From positions 1 through 64,000 of the forward strand of contig JAEXNT010000032.1 in the NCBI GenBank assembly GCA_023439545.1: a DNA stretch of 64,000 nucleotides. Direction: 5' to 3'. The notes beneath the pieces were generated by a model, which saw only the letters and a list, made by a program, of their open reading frames with translations, did no database searches and was not told the DNA's origin. This document shows positions 43,915 through 51,464 of the stretch, piece after piece; the first letter of the stretch is position 1, and each line of letters starts with the position of its first letter. The position numbers and the translations under genes are program-made. Source of the DNA: Bacillota bacterium. Its GTDB lineage: Bacteria > Bacillota > Clostridia > Acetivibrionales > DTU013.

Positions 43915-44832
43915 TTACTCGAATTTGGCAAATCTTTCGCTAATAACCTTAGCCGCGTTGTAGCCCATCTTCTTCTGCCTGTGGTTCATTGCGGCAACTT
44001 CGACAATGATTGCCAGGTTCCTGCCGGGCCGTACAGGGATAACCAGCGATGGCACCGTAATGCCAAGGATATCGGTGAACTGGTCTTCCAGTCCCAGCCT
44101 GTCGTATACCTTCTGTTTGTCCCAAAGCTCGAGCTTTATCACAAGGTTTATGTTTTCCTGTATTTTGACTGCGCCCATTCCGTACAGGTTCTTGACATCC
44201 AGAATGCCGATGCCCCTGATTTCAATGAAATGCCGGATATTTTCAGGCGCTGAACCCAGCAGGGTGCTGTCGGAGACCCTTCTGATCTCCACGATATCAT
44301 CGGCGATCAGCCTGTGTCCTCTTTTTACAAGTTCGAGCGCGGTTTCGCTTTTACCCACGCCGCTCTCTCCCAATATGAGCACGCCCTCACCGTAAACTTC
44401 CACGAGCACTCCATGCTCCGAGATCCTTGGCGCGAGCATGACGTTCAGGTATCGGATCAAGCCGCTCATGAAGCGGGAGGTTATGTCATCGGTACGAAGT
44501 AGCGGTATGGCGTACTTTTTCGACACCTCGAACATTTCGGGAAACGGCTCGAGATTTCTTGCGATCACAAGGCATGGAAAGCCCGTCCTGAAAAATTCAT
44601 CGAGCCTCCGAAGCCTTTCCTGTGATGAGAGGCTTTCAAGATATGTCGTCTCCACCTTGCCTACGATCTGCACCCTGTCCGTACCGAAGTACTGCAAGTA
44701 GCCGGTAAGCTGAAGCCCCGGCCTGTTGACGTCCGAAGTGGTTATCTCGATATCGATGGCGCCCTGTTCCATGCACAGAGGCTCGAGCTGGAACTCTTTT
44801 ATCATCTGGCTCAGTTTCACTGTAAACATCAT
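43915..44832 (-). CDS. hprK: HPr kinase/phosphorylase
   Basis: Phosphorylates HPr on Ser46 and so controls carbon catabolite repression and PTS uptake. The 305-residue protein has Walker A 'GESGVGKSE' (155-163) and the family signature 'IEIRGIGILDVKNLYG', followed by 'IPVRPGRNLAIIVEVAAMN'. ATG codons at 44832 and 44829 are both possible after GGGAGG. It is the first gene of a seven-gene cluster ending in whiA. Confidence 0.97.
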   Translation of the reverse strand: MMFTVKLSQMIKEFQLEPLCMEQGAIDIEITTSDVNRPGLQLTGYLQYFGTDRVQIVGKVETTYLESLSSQERLRRLDEFFRTGFPCLVIARNLEPFPEMFEVSKKYAIPLLRTDDITSRFMSGLIRYLNVMLAPRISEHGVLVEVYGEGVLILGESGVGKSETALELVKRGHRLIADDIVEIRRVSDSTLLGSAPENIRHFIEIRGIGILDVKNLYGMGAVKIQENINLVIKLELWDKQKVYDRLGLEDQFTDILGITVPSLVIPVRPGRNLAIIVEVAAMNHRQKKMGYNAAKVISERFAKFE

Positions 44833-44857
44833 ATACCTCCCATTATTCCCAAACTAA

Positions 44858-44886
44858 ATTATATACTAAAGGGGTTCTTTTTGAAA
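44858..44886 (-). promoter_or_regulatory. Likely sigma-A promoter of hprK
   Basis: Minus strand: TTTCAA (-35, weak), 17-base spacer, TATAAT (-10, perfect). The -35 overlaps the end of the inverted repeat at 44883-44981, so the repeat could affect its use. Confidence 0.5.
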
Positions 44887-44981
44887 CAGGGGGACGGTTC
44901 TTTTATTCCATTTTAGCGACCAAAAATGTAATAAAAGAACCGGCCCCCTGTTTCAAGGAACCGTCCCCCTGCCTCAAAAAC
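44883..44981. repeat. GGGGGACGGTTC inverted repeat element
   Basis: Arms of 25 bases (44883-44907 and 44930-44954), with one mismatch, read GAAACAGGGGGnCGGTTCTT inwards around a 22-base loop. A third, partial arm follows (44955-44978). It lies between ntpD and hprK and can form a hairpin in either transcript. Confidence 0.9.
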
Positions 44982-44989
44982 TTTTAACT

Positions 44990-45685
44990 TCAATGCTCCC
45001 GCTCGTATGCAGCCATGCCATCCTCCGACATTTTGCGCTTCTGCTCTATCGCCTGCTCGAGCATCATGTCCTTTACCTTCATCAGCCTCGTCAGATTCCC
45101 GCGTTCGTTTTCATCGAGCTTCATGACGATGTACTTTATCGTTTCCTCAAGATTGGGTATCAGAACGTATTCCAACGCATTGACCCTGCGGCGCGTCCTT
45201 TCGATCTCATCTGCCATCAGCTGCGCCGATTTTTCAAGCTGGGCCAGCATGAGCAGGTCCGGGGCCATGCCGGAAAGCGTGGCGATAGCGCCGTCAAGTT
45301 CGCCGACGGTATCCGCGAAGCCATATGGATATATATCATCCGTACCGCCGCTCACTTCGGTAAATTCGAGCACCGGGACGTCAACGCTCATTATGTTCCG
45401 CGTCGATGCCTTTAACCCGACCCTGCGTTTAGGAAACATAAGCGCTTCTTCAAGGACCTCCTGGTTCATCTCCGCCCGGGCCATAACGAAACGAGAGTGC
45501 ACAAGCCTGAGCTTCTCCTCGACTTCCTCGCGCAGTCTTTTATTCTCGCGGACGATATCCAGAAATTTTTTCATGAGTTCGTCCCTTTTGTCCTTCAGCA
45601 GCTTATGACCTCTTCTGGCTGTCTTCAGCCTTTTTTTGAGCCCCGTCAGGACCATGCGGGTCGGATTCACATTCATTCGGGCCAT
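44990..45685 (-). CDS. ntpD: V-type ATPase subunit D
   Basis: The central rotor stalk of the V-ATPase. The 231-residue protein is a long coiled-coil hairpin, with 'NVNPTRMVLTGLKKRLKTAR' and 'RGHKLLKDKRDELMKKF' at the N-terminus and 'RRRVNALEYVLIPNLEETIK' near the C-terminus. GGAGG lies ten bases before the ATG and the gene starts two bases after ntpB ends. It is the last gene of the operon. Confidence 0.96.
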   Translation of the reverse strand: MARMNVNPTRMVLTGLKKRLKTARRGHKLLKDKRDELMKKFLDIVRENKRLREEVEEKLRLVHSRFVMARAEMNQEVLEEALMFPKRRVGLKASTRNIMSVDVPVLEFTEVSGGTDDIYPYGFADTVGELDGAIATLSGMAPDLLMLAQLEKSAQLMADEIERTRRRVNALEYVLIPNLEETIKYIVMKLDENERGNLTRLMKVKDMMLEQAIEQKRKMSEDGMAAYEREH

Positions 45686-45687
45686 AG

Positions 45688-47079
45688 TTATTTCGCCTCC
45701 GGCGCGGTATGTCCGGGCAGATACTTGTCTATGAATTCCTGCCTTATACGCTTGAGTTCGCCTGCGGGCAGGATGGACAAAAGCTTCCAGCCCAGGTCGA
45801 GCGTTTCCGTTATGGATCTTTCCTTGTAAAAGCCCTGATTGACATATTCGGCTTCAAAAGCGTCGGCAAATCTGGCATAAAGCTTGTCGACATCCGACAG
45901 TGCGGCGTCTCCGAGGATGACTGCCAGCTCCTTCGCCTCCTTGCCGCGCGCATATGCCGCGAAAAGCTGGTTCATCGTATTGGCGTGGTCTTCACGTGTC
46001 TTGCCGTTACCTATTCCCTTATCCTTTAAACGCGACAGAGAGGGCAGTACGTCGATAGGCGGAGTAATACCCTTCTTGTGCAGTTCGCGGCTCAATATAA
46101 TCTGTCCCTCCGTTATGTAACCTGTAAGGTCGGGAATGGGATGCGTCTTGTCGTCTTCGGGCATCGTCAGTATCGGTATCAGCGTAATGCTGCCTTCATG
46201 ATCCTTCTTTCTCCCCGCACGCTCATAGAGTGTTGCAAGGTCCGTATAAAGATAGCCCGGGTAGCCTCTGCGTCCCGGCACTTCCTTCCTTGCCGCCGAA
46301 ACCTCGCGCAGCGCTTCGGCATAGTTGGTTATATCAGTCAATATGACAAGTACGTGCATTCCCTTGTCAAAGGCGAGATACTCCGCGGCGGAGAGCGCCA
46401 TCCTGGGAGTCGATATGCGTTCGACCGCAGGATCGTTGGCAAGGTTCATGAACAACACGGATCTGTCTATAGCCCCGGTCCTCTTGAAATCGCTTATGAA
46501 AAAGTCAGCTTCCTCGAAAGTGATGCCAATGGCCCCGAAAACGACGGCAAATCTGCTGTCCGTCCCCAGAACCTTGGCCTGCCTCGCTATCTGAGCTGCA
46601 AGCTGGGCGTGCGGCAAACCTGAACCTGAAAATATCGGGAGTTTCTGCCCGCGAACGAGAGTATTAAGTCCGTCTATTGCAGATATGCCTGTTTGTATGA
46701 ACTCCGAAGGATAATTGCGCGCGGACGGGTTCATCGGCAATCCGTTGATGTCGAGCCTTTTATCAGGGATGATCGCGGGTCCGTCGTCAATAGGCTTTCC
46801 GAGCCCATCGAAAACCCTTCCGAGCATATCCATCGAGACGGGCAGCTCCATGCCCCTTCCGAAGAAACGTACCTTGCTGGTAGACAGGTTGATGCCCACC
46901 GCGCTTTCAAACAGCTGTACCATTGCATTCGCGCCATCTATCTCGAGCACCTTGCAACGACGCACCTCTCCGTTTGACAGCTCTATTTCTCCCAGTTCGT
47001 TATATGTTACGCCTTCAACGTTCTGGACCAGCATCAAAGGGCCGGCAACTTCGGTTATGGAGCGATACTCCTTAAGCAT
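45688..47079 (-). CDS. ntpB: V-type ATPase subunit B
   Basis: The non-catalytic nucleotide-site subunit of V1. The 463-residue protein begins 'YRSITEVAGPLMLVQNVEGV' and has 'ISAIDGLNTLVRGQKLPIFS' in place of a functional Walker A, plus 'RGYPGYLYTDLATLYERAGR'. The ATG is preceded by GGAG, itself three bases after stem-loop copy 4. Confidence 0.97.
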   Translation of the reverse strand: MLKEYRSITEVAGPLMLVQNVEGVTYNELGEIELSNGEVRRCKVLEIDGANAMVQLFESAVGINLSTSKVRFFGRGMELPVSMDMLGRVFDGLGKPIDDGPAIIPDKRLDINGLPMNPSARNYPSEFIQTGISAIDGLNTLVRGQKLPIFSGSGLPHAQLAAQIARQAKVLGTDSRFAVVFGAIGITFEEADFFISDFKRTGAIDRSVLFMNLANDPAVERISTPRMALSAAEYLAFDKGMHVLVILTDITNYAEALREVSAARKEVPGRRGYPGYLYTDLATLYERAGRKKDHEGSITLIPILTMPEDDKTHPIPDLTGYITEGQIILSRELHKKGITPPIDVLPSLSRLKDKGIGNGKTREDHANTMNQLFAAYARGKEAKELAVILGDAALSDVDKLYARFADAFEAEYVNQGFYKERSITETLDLGWKLLSILPAGELKRIRQEFIDKYLPGHTAPEAK

Positions 47080-47097
47080 GCTTATTTACCCTCCTTT

Positions 47098-47139
47098 GGA
47101 TGTTTTAATGGAAATCCGCGCCTTTGGCGCTAAACATCC
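47098..47139 (-). repeat. Dispersed intercistronic stem-loop, copy 4
   Basis: GGATGTTT/AAACATCC outer and GCGCC/GGCGC inner arms. It supplies the last codons of ntpA (GAT GTT TAG) and ends three bases before the GGAG of ntpB, exactly as copy 1 does between trmL and the PepT-like gene. Confidence 0.88.
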
Positions 47140-48896
47140 TTCTTCGCAACCAGTGCATCGATCTGTTCTGTCAGTTCCTTTTCTATAGCGGCGTATTCGG
47201 CGCCAATATCTTCCTGGCGGACATACTTGGCACGGCCGATCCTTTCCCTGACAGGCAGCCCGAACAATTCCCTGAGGTCGGTGTTCTTTTCCACCGCGGT
47301 CAGCGCCTTGCGGTAATAGGAAAGTATGAGCTTCAGCATTCCGAACTGTTTTTCGAGCGATGCGTAAGTATCGGTCTCATGGAATGCGTCCTGATGCAGA
47401 TAATCCTCGCGTATGGACCTCGCAGCCTCCAGCGTGACCCTGTCCTTGTGCGACAGGGCATCGACGCCTACCAGCCTTACGATTTCGTCCAGTTCCGCTT
47501 CCTCCTGCAAAATCCTCATCATTTCCGTGCGGCAGCTGTTGAAATCCCTTGAAATATGCGAACTGTACCAGTCCGACATCCTGTCGGCATACAGAGAGTA
47601 ACTCGTAAGCCAGTTTATAGCCGGGAAATGCCTGCGGTATGCAAGGTTCGAGTCGAGTCCCCAGAAGACCTTGACTATTCTGAGCGTCGCCTGCGAGACA
47701 GGCTCGGATATATCGCCTCCGGGCGGAGATACGGCTCCTATTGCCGAAAGTGCGCCCTGGCGTTCCCCCGAACCGAGTGTGATCACTCGTCCTGCCCTTT
47801 CATAAAACTGTGCTAGCCTGGACGAAAGATAAGCCGGATAACCTTCCTCGCCCGGCATTTCCTCGAGACGCCCCGACATTTCACGAAGCGCTTCCGCCCA
47901 ACGTGAAGTCGAATCCGCCAGAAGAGCAACCGAATAGCCCATGTCGCGGAAATACTCGGCTATCGTGATACCTGTGTAGATCGAAGCTTCGCGCGCTGCG
48001 ACGGGCATATCGGAAGTATTTGCGATCAGTACGGTACGCTTCATCAGTGACTCGCCCGTCTTTGGATCCTTCAGTTCGGGGAATTCCATCAGAACGTCCG
48101 TCATTTCATTGCCGCGTTCACCGCAGCCGATATATACCACAAGGTCCGCGTCGGCCCATTTTGCGAGCTGATGCTGCACCACCGTTTTTCCGCTTCCGAA
48201 CGGTCCGGGAACCGTAGCTACCCCGCCCTTTGCTATGGGGAACAGCGTATCGATGACTCTCTGGCCTGTAATAAGCGGTTCGTCGGGCGGCAGTTTCACC
48301 TTGTAGGGACGTTCCCTGCGCACCGGCCACTTCTGCAGCATAGTCAGATTTTTTGCTCCGGAGGCCATACTTATTACCGCTACAGTTTCTTCGACGGTAA
48401 AATCTCCTTCCATGATACTTTCCAGCTTGCCTTCGATACCGTAAGGGACCATGATTCTATGTTCAAATATAGAATTCTCCTGTACGGTACCTATGATATC
48501 ACCCGCAACAACACTGTCGCCTGTTGCGGCGGAAGGCTTGAAATGCCATTTTTTCTGCCTGTCCAAAGACGGTATGCGAATTCCGCGCGTGATATTGCTT
48601 CCGACTTTTTCGCGCATTGCCTCCAGAGGCCTTTGTATCCCATCATATATATTCTCGAGAAGCCCTGGGCCAAGTTCCACGCTTAGCGGTTCACCGGTCG
48701 ATTCGACCGTACTTCCCGGCCCTAGTCCCGAGGTCTCTTCATAAACCTGGATTGACGCCCTGTCCCCATGAATTTCAAGTATTTCTCCTATCAACTGGTG
48801 TTCGCTGACGCGCACGACGTCAAACATATTGGCGTCCCGCATTCCTTCGGCTATTACCAAAGGGCCCGACACCTTGCTGATCGTTCCATGGCTCAA
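47130..48896 (-). CDS. ntpA: V-type ATPase catalytic subunit A
   Basis: The catalytic subunit of V1. The 588-residue length is typical. It shows 'GPFGSGKTVVQHQLAKWADA' (Walker A), 'VYIGCGERGNEMTDVL', 'LLADSTSRWAEALREMSGRL' and the V-specific insert around residues 110-190. The start is TTG 48896 behind GGGGG. The stop lies in stem-loop copy 4. Confidence 0.98.
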   Translation of the reverse strand: MSHGTISKVSGPLVIAEGMRDANMFDVVRVSEHQLIGEILEIHGDRASIQVYEETSGLGPGSTVESTGEPLSVELGPGLLENIYDGIQRPLEAMREKVGSNITRGIRIPSLDRQKKWHFKPSAATGDSVVAGDIIGTVQENSIFEHRIMVPYGIEGKLESIMEGDFTVEETVAVISMASGAKNLTMLQKWPVRRERPYKVKLPPDEPLITGQRVIDTLFPIAKGGVATVPGPFGSGKTVVQHQLAKWADADLVVYIGCGERGNEMTDVLMEFPELKDPKTGESLMKRTVLIANTSDMPVAAREASIYTGITIAEYFRDMGYSVALLADSTSRWAEALREMSGRLEEMPGEEGYPAYLSSRLAQFYERAGRVITLGSGERQGALSAIGAVSPPGGDISEPVSQATLRIVKVFWGLDSNLAYRRHFPAINWLTSYSLYADRMSDWYSSHISRDFNSCRTEMMRILQEEAELDEIVRLVGVDALSHKDRVTLEAARSIREDYLHQDAFHETDTYASLEKQFGMLKLILSYYRKALTAVEKNTDLRELFGLPVRERIGRAKYVRQEDIGAEYAAIEKELTEQIDALVAKKDV

Positions 48897-48914
48897 ACAA
48901 AATCCCCCGCTTTC

Positions 48915-49235
48915 TTACTCGTCCTGGAAAAGGATATCCGCTCCGACAGCCTTCTCGACACATTTTTTTATTCCCTGCATACCGATCCCAAGGCTCCCCT
49001 GTACGCCCGGTATCGGGATTACGGCCGGGAAACGGCTTTCCCGGTATTTTTCAATTTCAGATCCGATCGCCGCCGCAGTCTGTTCCGTTATGTAAATAAC
49101 CGCGAACTGCTCCCCGGCAAGCTTTGTCAATACTTCCGCAGCCTGCTCCCTCCCCTGTATTGGAAAGACTGAGAAGCCGAGCGCTTTAAAGCCCAGCACC
49201 GCATCCTTTTCACCGATCACACCGATTTTATACAT
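48915..49235 (-). CDS. ntpF: V-type ATPase subunit F
   Basis: A small central-stalk subunit of 106 residues starting 'MYKIGVIGEKDAVLGFKALG', with 'FAVIYITEQTAAAI' and 'PAVIPIPGVQGSLGIG'. ATG 49235 overlaps the ntpC stop by eight bases, so translation is coupled. (In Enterococcus hirae the gene is called ntpG.). Confidence 0.94.
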   Translation of the reverse strand: MYKIGVIGEKDAVLGFKALGFSVFPIQGREQAAEVLTKLAGEQFAVIYITEQTAAAIGSEIEKYRESRFPAVIPIPGVQGSLGIGMQGIKKCVEKAVGADILFQDE

Positions 49236-50241
49236 ATCCTGCACGCAGCCTTTCACGTATCGTTTCCGCAGGAAGCCCGTTGATCCTGCCGGTCATAATT
49301 ATCCGGACATTCCTTATTTCCGTCTCTTTGGCGTACAGCCAGGCTATTACAGGCTCAATGCCCATCGTAACCAGCTTCGCGCCGCGTATATGGTCAAGGA
49401 GGTAATTATTCAGGCACTTTTCAAGCCCGGCGCTGAAATTCATCTTACCTGACAATTCCCAGCCTTTTCTGACCGCATCACCATATCTTGTGCTGTGTAT
49501 CTGCCCTACGAATACATCGAGCGGTTTGCCACTGTTCGCGTAGTATACCTCTTCGGTAATAGTACCGTCGGAAAGCAGCAGCTTTTTGATAAAGTCCCAT
49601 TCCCTGCCCAGAGACCTGGCTCGGACAAACATCCTGATATTGGCCGCATCGATAGTTATTTCAGCTATTTCACGCAAAAAACGGCTGTCCATCTGCCCTA
49701 TATCTGAAGCGAATTGATGATAGGAGGCTTTATCAAGCAGCAGGTCAATTACCTGAGGATCCTGCAGCCTTGCAAAGGCGTCTCGCGTCTCGGCTACAGC
49801 CTCGCGCATCACCGGAGTGAATTCGCTGTAGTCGCGTTCCCTTATCATGCGCCAAACCGCTTCTTTGGCAAATGTACCGGCGTCAGCCAGAATGGGTGGA
49901 ACATCCTGCCCCGACAATTCGGCCTTCAGCAGGACTTTTACGTTGAAAAAGTCGTACTTTCTTTGAAACGCCTTTATGATATCAGGCTGCGGCGCTATTT
50001 CGAGCAGGAGCAGGTACGTCTTTTTAAGTTCGTCATCCAGAAGCTTTTCAAAAGCAAAAATATCCGCCGGACATTCGCCTCCGAAGCCGTATTCCGATTC
50101 GGCCAGCACTTTTAAAGCATCCTCGGGCGAAGACGCATCGAGCATCCTGTCGAAATGCCCGCTGCGGAGCAATTTCGTCTCTTTTGCCCGGATACGGGCT
50201 GAAGCGTATGCGTAATCACCTTCGATTATCCTTAACATCAT
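49228..50241 (-). CDS. ntpC: V-type ATPase subunit C (d)
   Basis: Links the rotor stalk to the membrane ring. The 337-residue, mainly helical protein has 'YAYASARIRAKETKLLRSGH' at the start and 'YAKETEIRNVRIIMTGRING' at the end, both typical. A GAGGGA site precedes the first of two ATG codons. Confidence 0.94.
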   Translation of the reverse strand: MMLRIIEGDYAYASARIRAKETKLLRSGHFDRMLDASSPEDALKVLAESEYGFGGECPADIFAFEKLLDDELKKTYLLLLEIAPQPDIIKAFQRKYDFFNVKVLLKAELSGQDVPPILADAGTFAKEAVWRMIRERDYSEFTPVMREAVAETRDAFARLQDPQVIDLLLDKASYHQFASDIGQMDSRFLREIAEITIDAANIRMFVRARSLGREWDFIKKLLLSDGTITEEVYYANSGKPLDVFVGQIHSTRYGDAVRKGWELSGKMNFSAGLEKCLNNYLLDHIRGAKLVTMGIEPVIAWLYAKETEIRNVRIIMTGRINGLPAETIRERLRAGYV

Positions 50242-50361
50242 TATCCCTCATTATTTTTGGTTTAGCTTTTGAACCGGCAAATTCCATTTCAGCTCGTGCC
50301 TGTGCTTTCGTGTCAACCGCCGAATTGCTTTCCAAGTAATCCGTCGAATTGCTTTCCCATA

Positions 50362-50964
50362 TCAGCCGTCGAACAATATCCTGACGACCTCGCCCTCAAG
50401 CTCTGTCCTTAGCATTCCGAACACTATTTCGAACGTACTGTTGATCTCCATGTCTCCGCTTTTCAATATGAATCCGCCCGCCGTATTTATAGCCTGTCCG
50501 GAAAGAGTAAGCTGCCCGCCCTTCCCGAGACCGGCCAGACGTCGGTTTATATTGTACAGGAAATTGCCGTCGATCCTTTTCAGATCCTTCTCTGAGAGCA
50601 GTATCTCTCCGCCCTCTTTACCCGCGGCGTCGACGATCATTTGTTCGAGGAGTTTCTGGTATTCGTTGTCGGGAAAACTGCAAAGCTTCTCCAAAGCCTT
50701 CCTGAACGCCTCGTCTATCAGGCTTTGCTTCGTCCGCAGGACCTCTTTCCCGCCTTCGAGTCCGGCCTGCGCAGCGAGACGCCTGTGCAGCTCGGCGCCG
50801 TCGGACATTGCTTTTTCCAACAGCTCGGCCTTCTTTTTCCCTGCAGCGGCCGAGAATTGTTCTACAATTTCCCCTGCTTCGGTCTTGGCCTGTTCCTCGG
50901 CTTTGGCAGCCGTTGCGGCGGCGTCCTCAATTATTTTTGATTTTATCTTGTCTATTCCAGTCAT
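50362..50964 (-). CDS. ntpE: V-type ATPase subunit E
   Basis: A peripheral stator subunit. The 200-residue protein has a long charged helix ('KIKSKIIEDAAATAAKAEEQ' onwards) and a globular C-terminal domain ('GGFILKSGDMEINSTFEIVF'). AAAGGAG precedes the ATG by seven bases. A 120-bp gap separates it from ntpC; an 11-base segment with two nearly identical 'CGAATTGCTTTCC' copies is the only pattern there. Confidence 0.93.
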   Translation of the reverse strand: MTGIDKIKSKIIEDAAATAAKAEEQAKTEAGEIVEQFSAAAGKKKAELLEKAMSDGAELHRRLAAQAGLEGGKEVLRTKQSLIDEAFRKALEKLCSFPDNEYQKLLEQMIVDAAGKEGGEILLSEKDLKRIDGNFLYNINRRLAGLGKGGQLTLSGQAINTAGGFILKSGDMEINSTFEIVFGMLRTELEGEVVRILFDG

Positions 50965-50995
50965 CGGAACGCTCCTTTACCCTCACAGTTCCGCA

Positions 50996-51442
50996 TCAGC
51001 CCAGCATCAAAATCGATACGACAAGGCTCAGAATGGCGAACATTTCGACCATCAGCGCCAGTGTTATCGCCTGGCCCACAGCTTTAGGCTGTTTTGAAAC
51101 CATCTGTATGCCTGCGGCAGCGACTTTACCTTGATAGATTCCTGAAATCAAGCCTACAATACCGACAGGAAGCCCGACTGTCAGGAAATGAAAACCATCC
51201 TGTACCGACATTGTGGGGCTGATCTTGCCTATTATCATAAATGCTATAACGAATGCATAGATCGTCTGCGTGCTTGGAAGGGCTTCGAGAACTACAACCG
51301 AGCCGAATTTTTTCTGATCCTCCGCCAAAATTCCTGCGCCTGCCTGCCCCGCTATGCCAACACCTTTTGAAGAGCCGATGCCTGCCAGGAAGAAAGCTGC
51401 AGCCGCGCCTAAAAAAGCAAAAATCTGTCCGTTGATAATCAT
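50996..51442 (-). CDS. ntpK: V-type ATPase subunit K (proteolipid), Na+-type
   Basis: The 148-residue, four-helix proteolipid is a tandem of two hairpins and forms the rotor ring. The E. hirae Na+ ligands have clear counterparts: Leu55, Thr58 and Gln59 in 'ALPSTQTIYAF', Gln104 in 'GIYQGKVAAAGIQ' and Glu133 in 'LMVEMFAI'. This predicts Na+ rather than H+ transport. ATG 51442 lies eight bases after GGAGG. Confidence 0.96.
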   Translation of the reverse strand: MIINGQIFAFLGAAAAFFLAGIGSSKGVGIAGQAGAGILAEDQKKFGSVVVLEALPSTQTIYAFVIAFMIIGKISPTMSVQDGFHFLTVGLPVGIVGLISGIYQGKVAAAGIQMVSKQPKAVGQAITLALMVEMFAILSLVVSILMLG

Positions 51443-51464
51443 TTTACCCAACCTCCAATATTTA

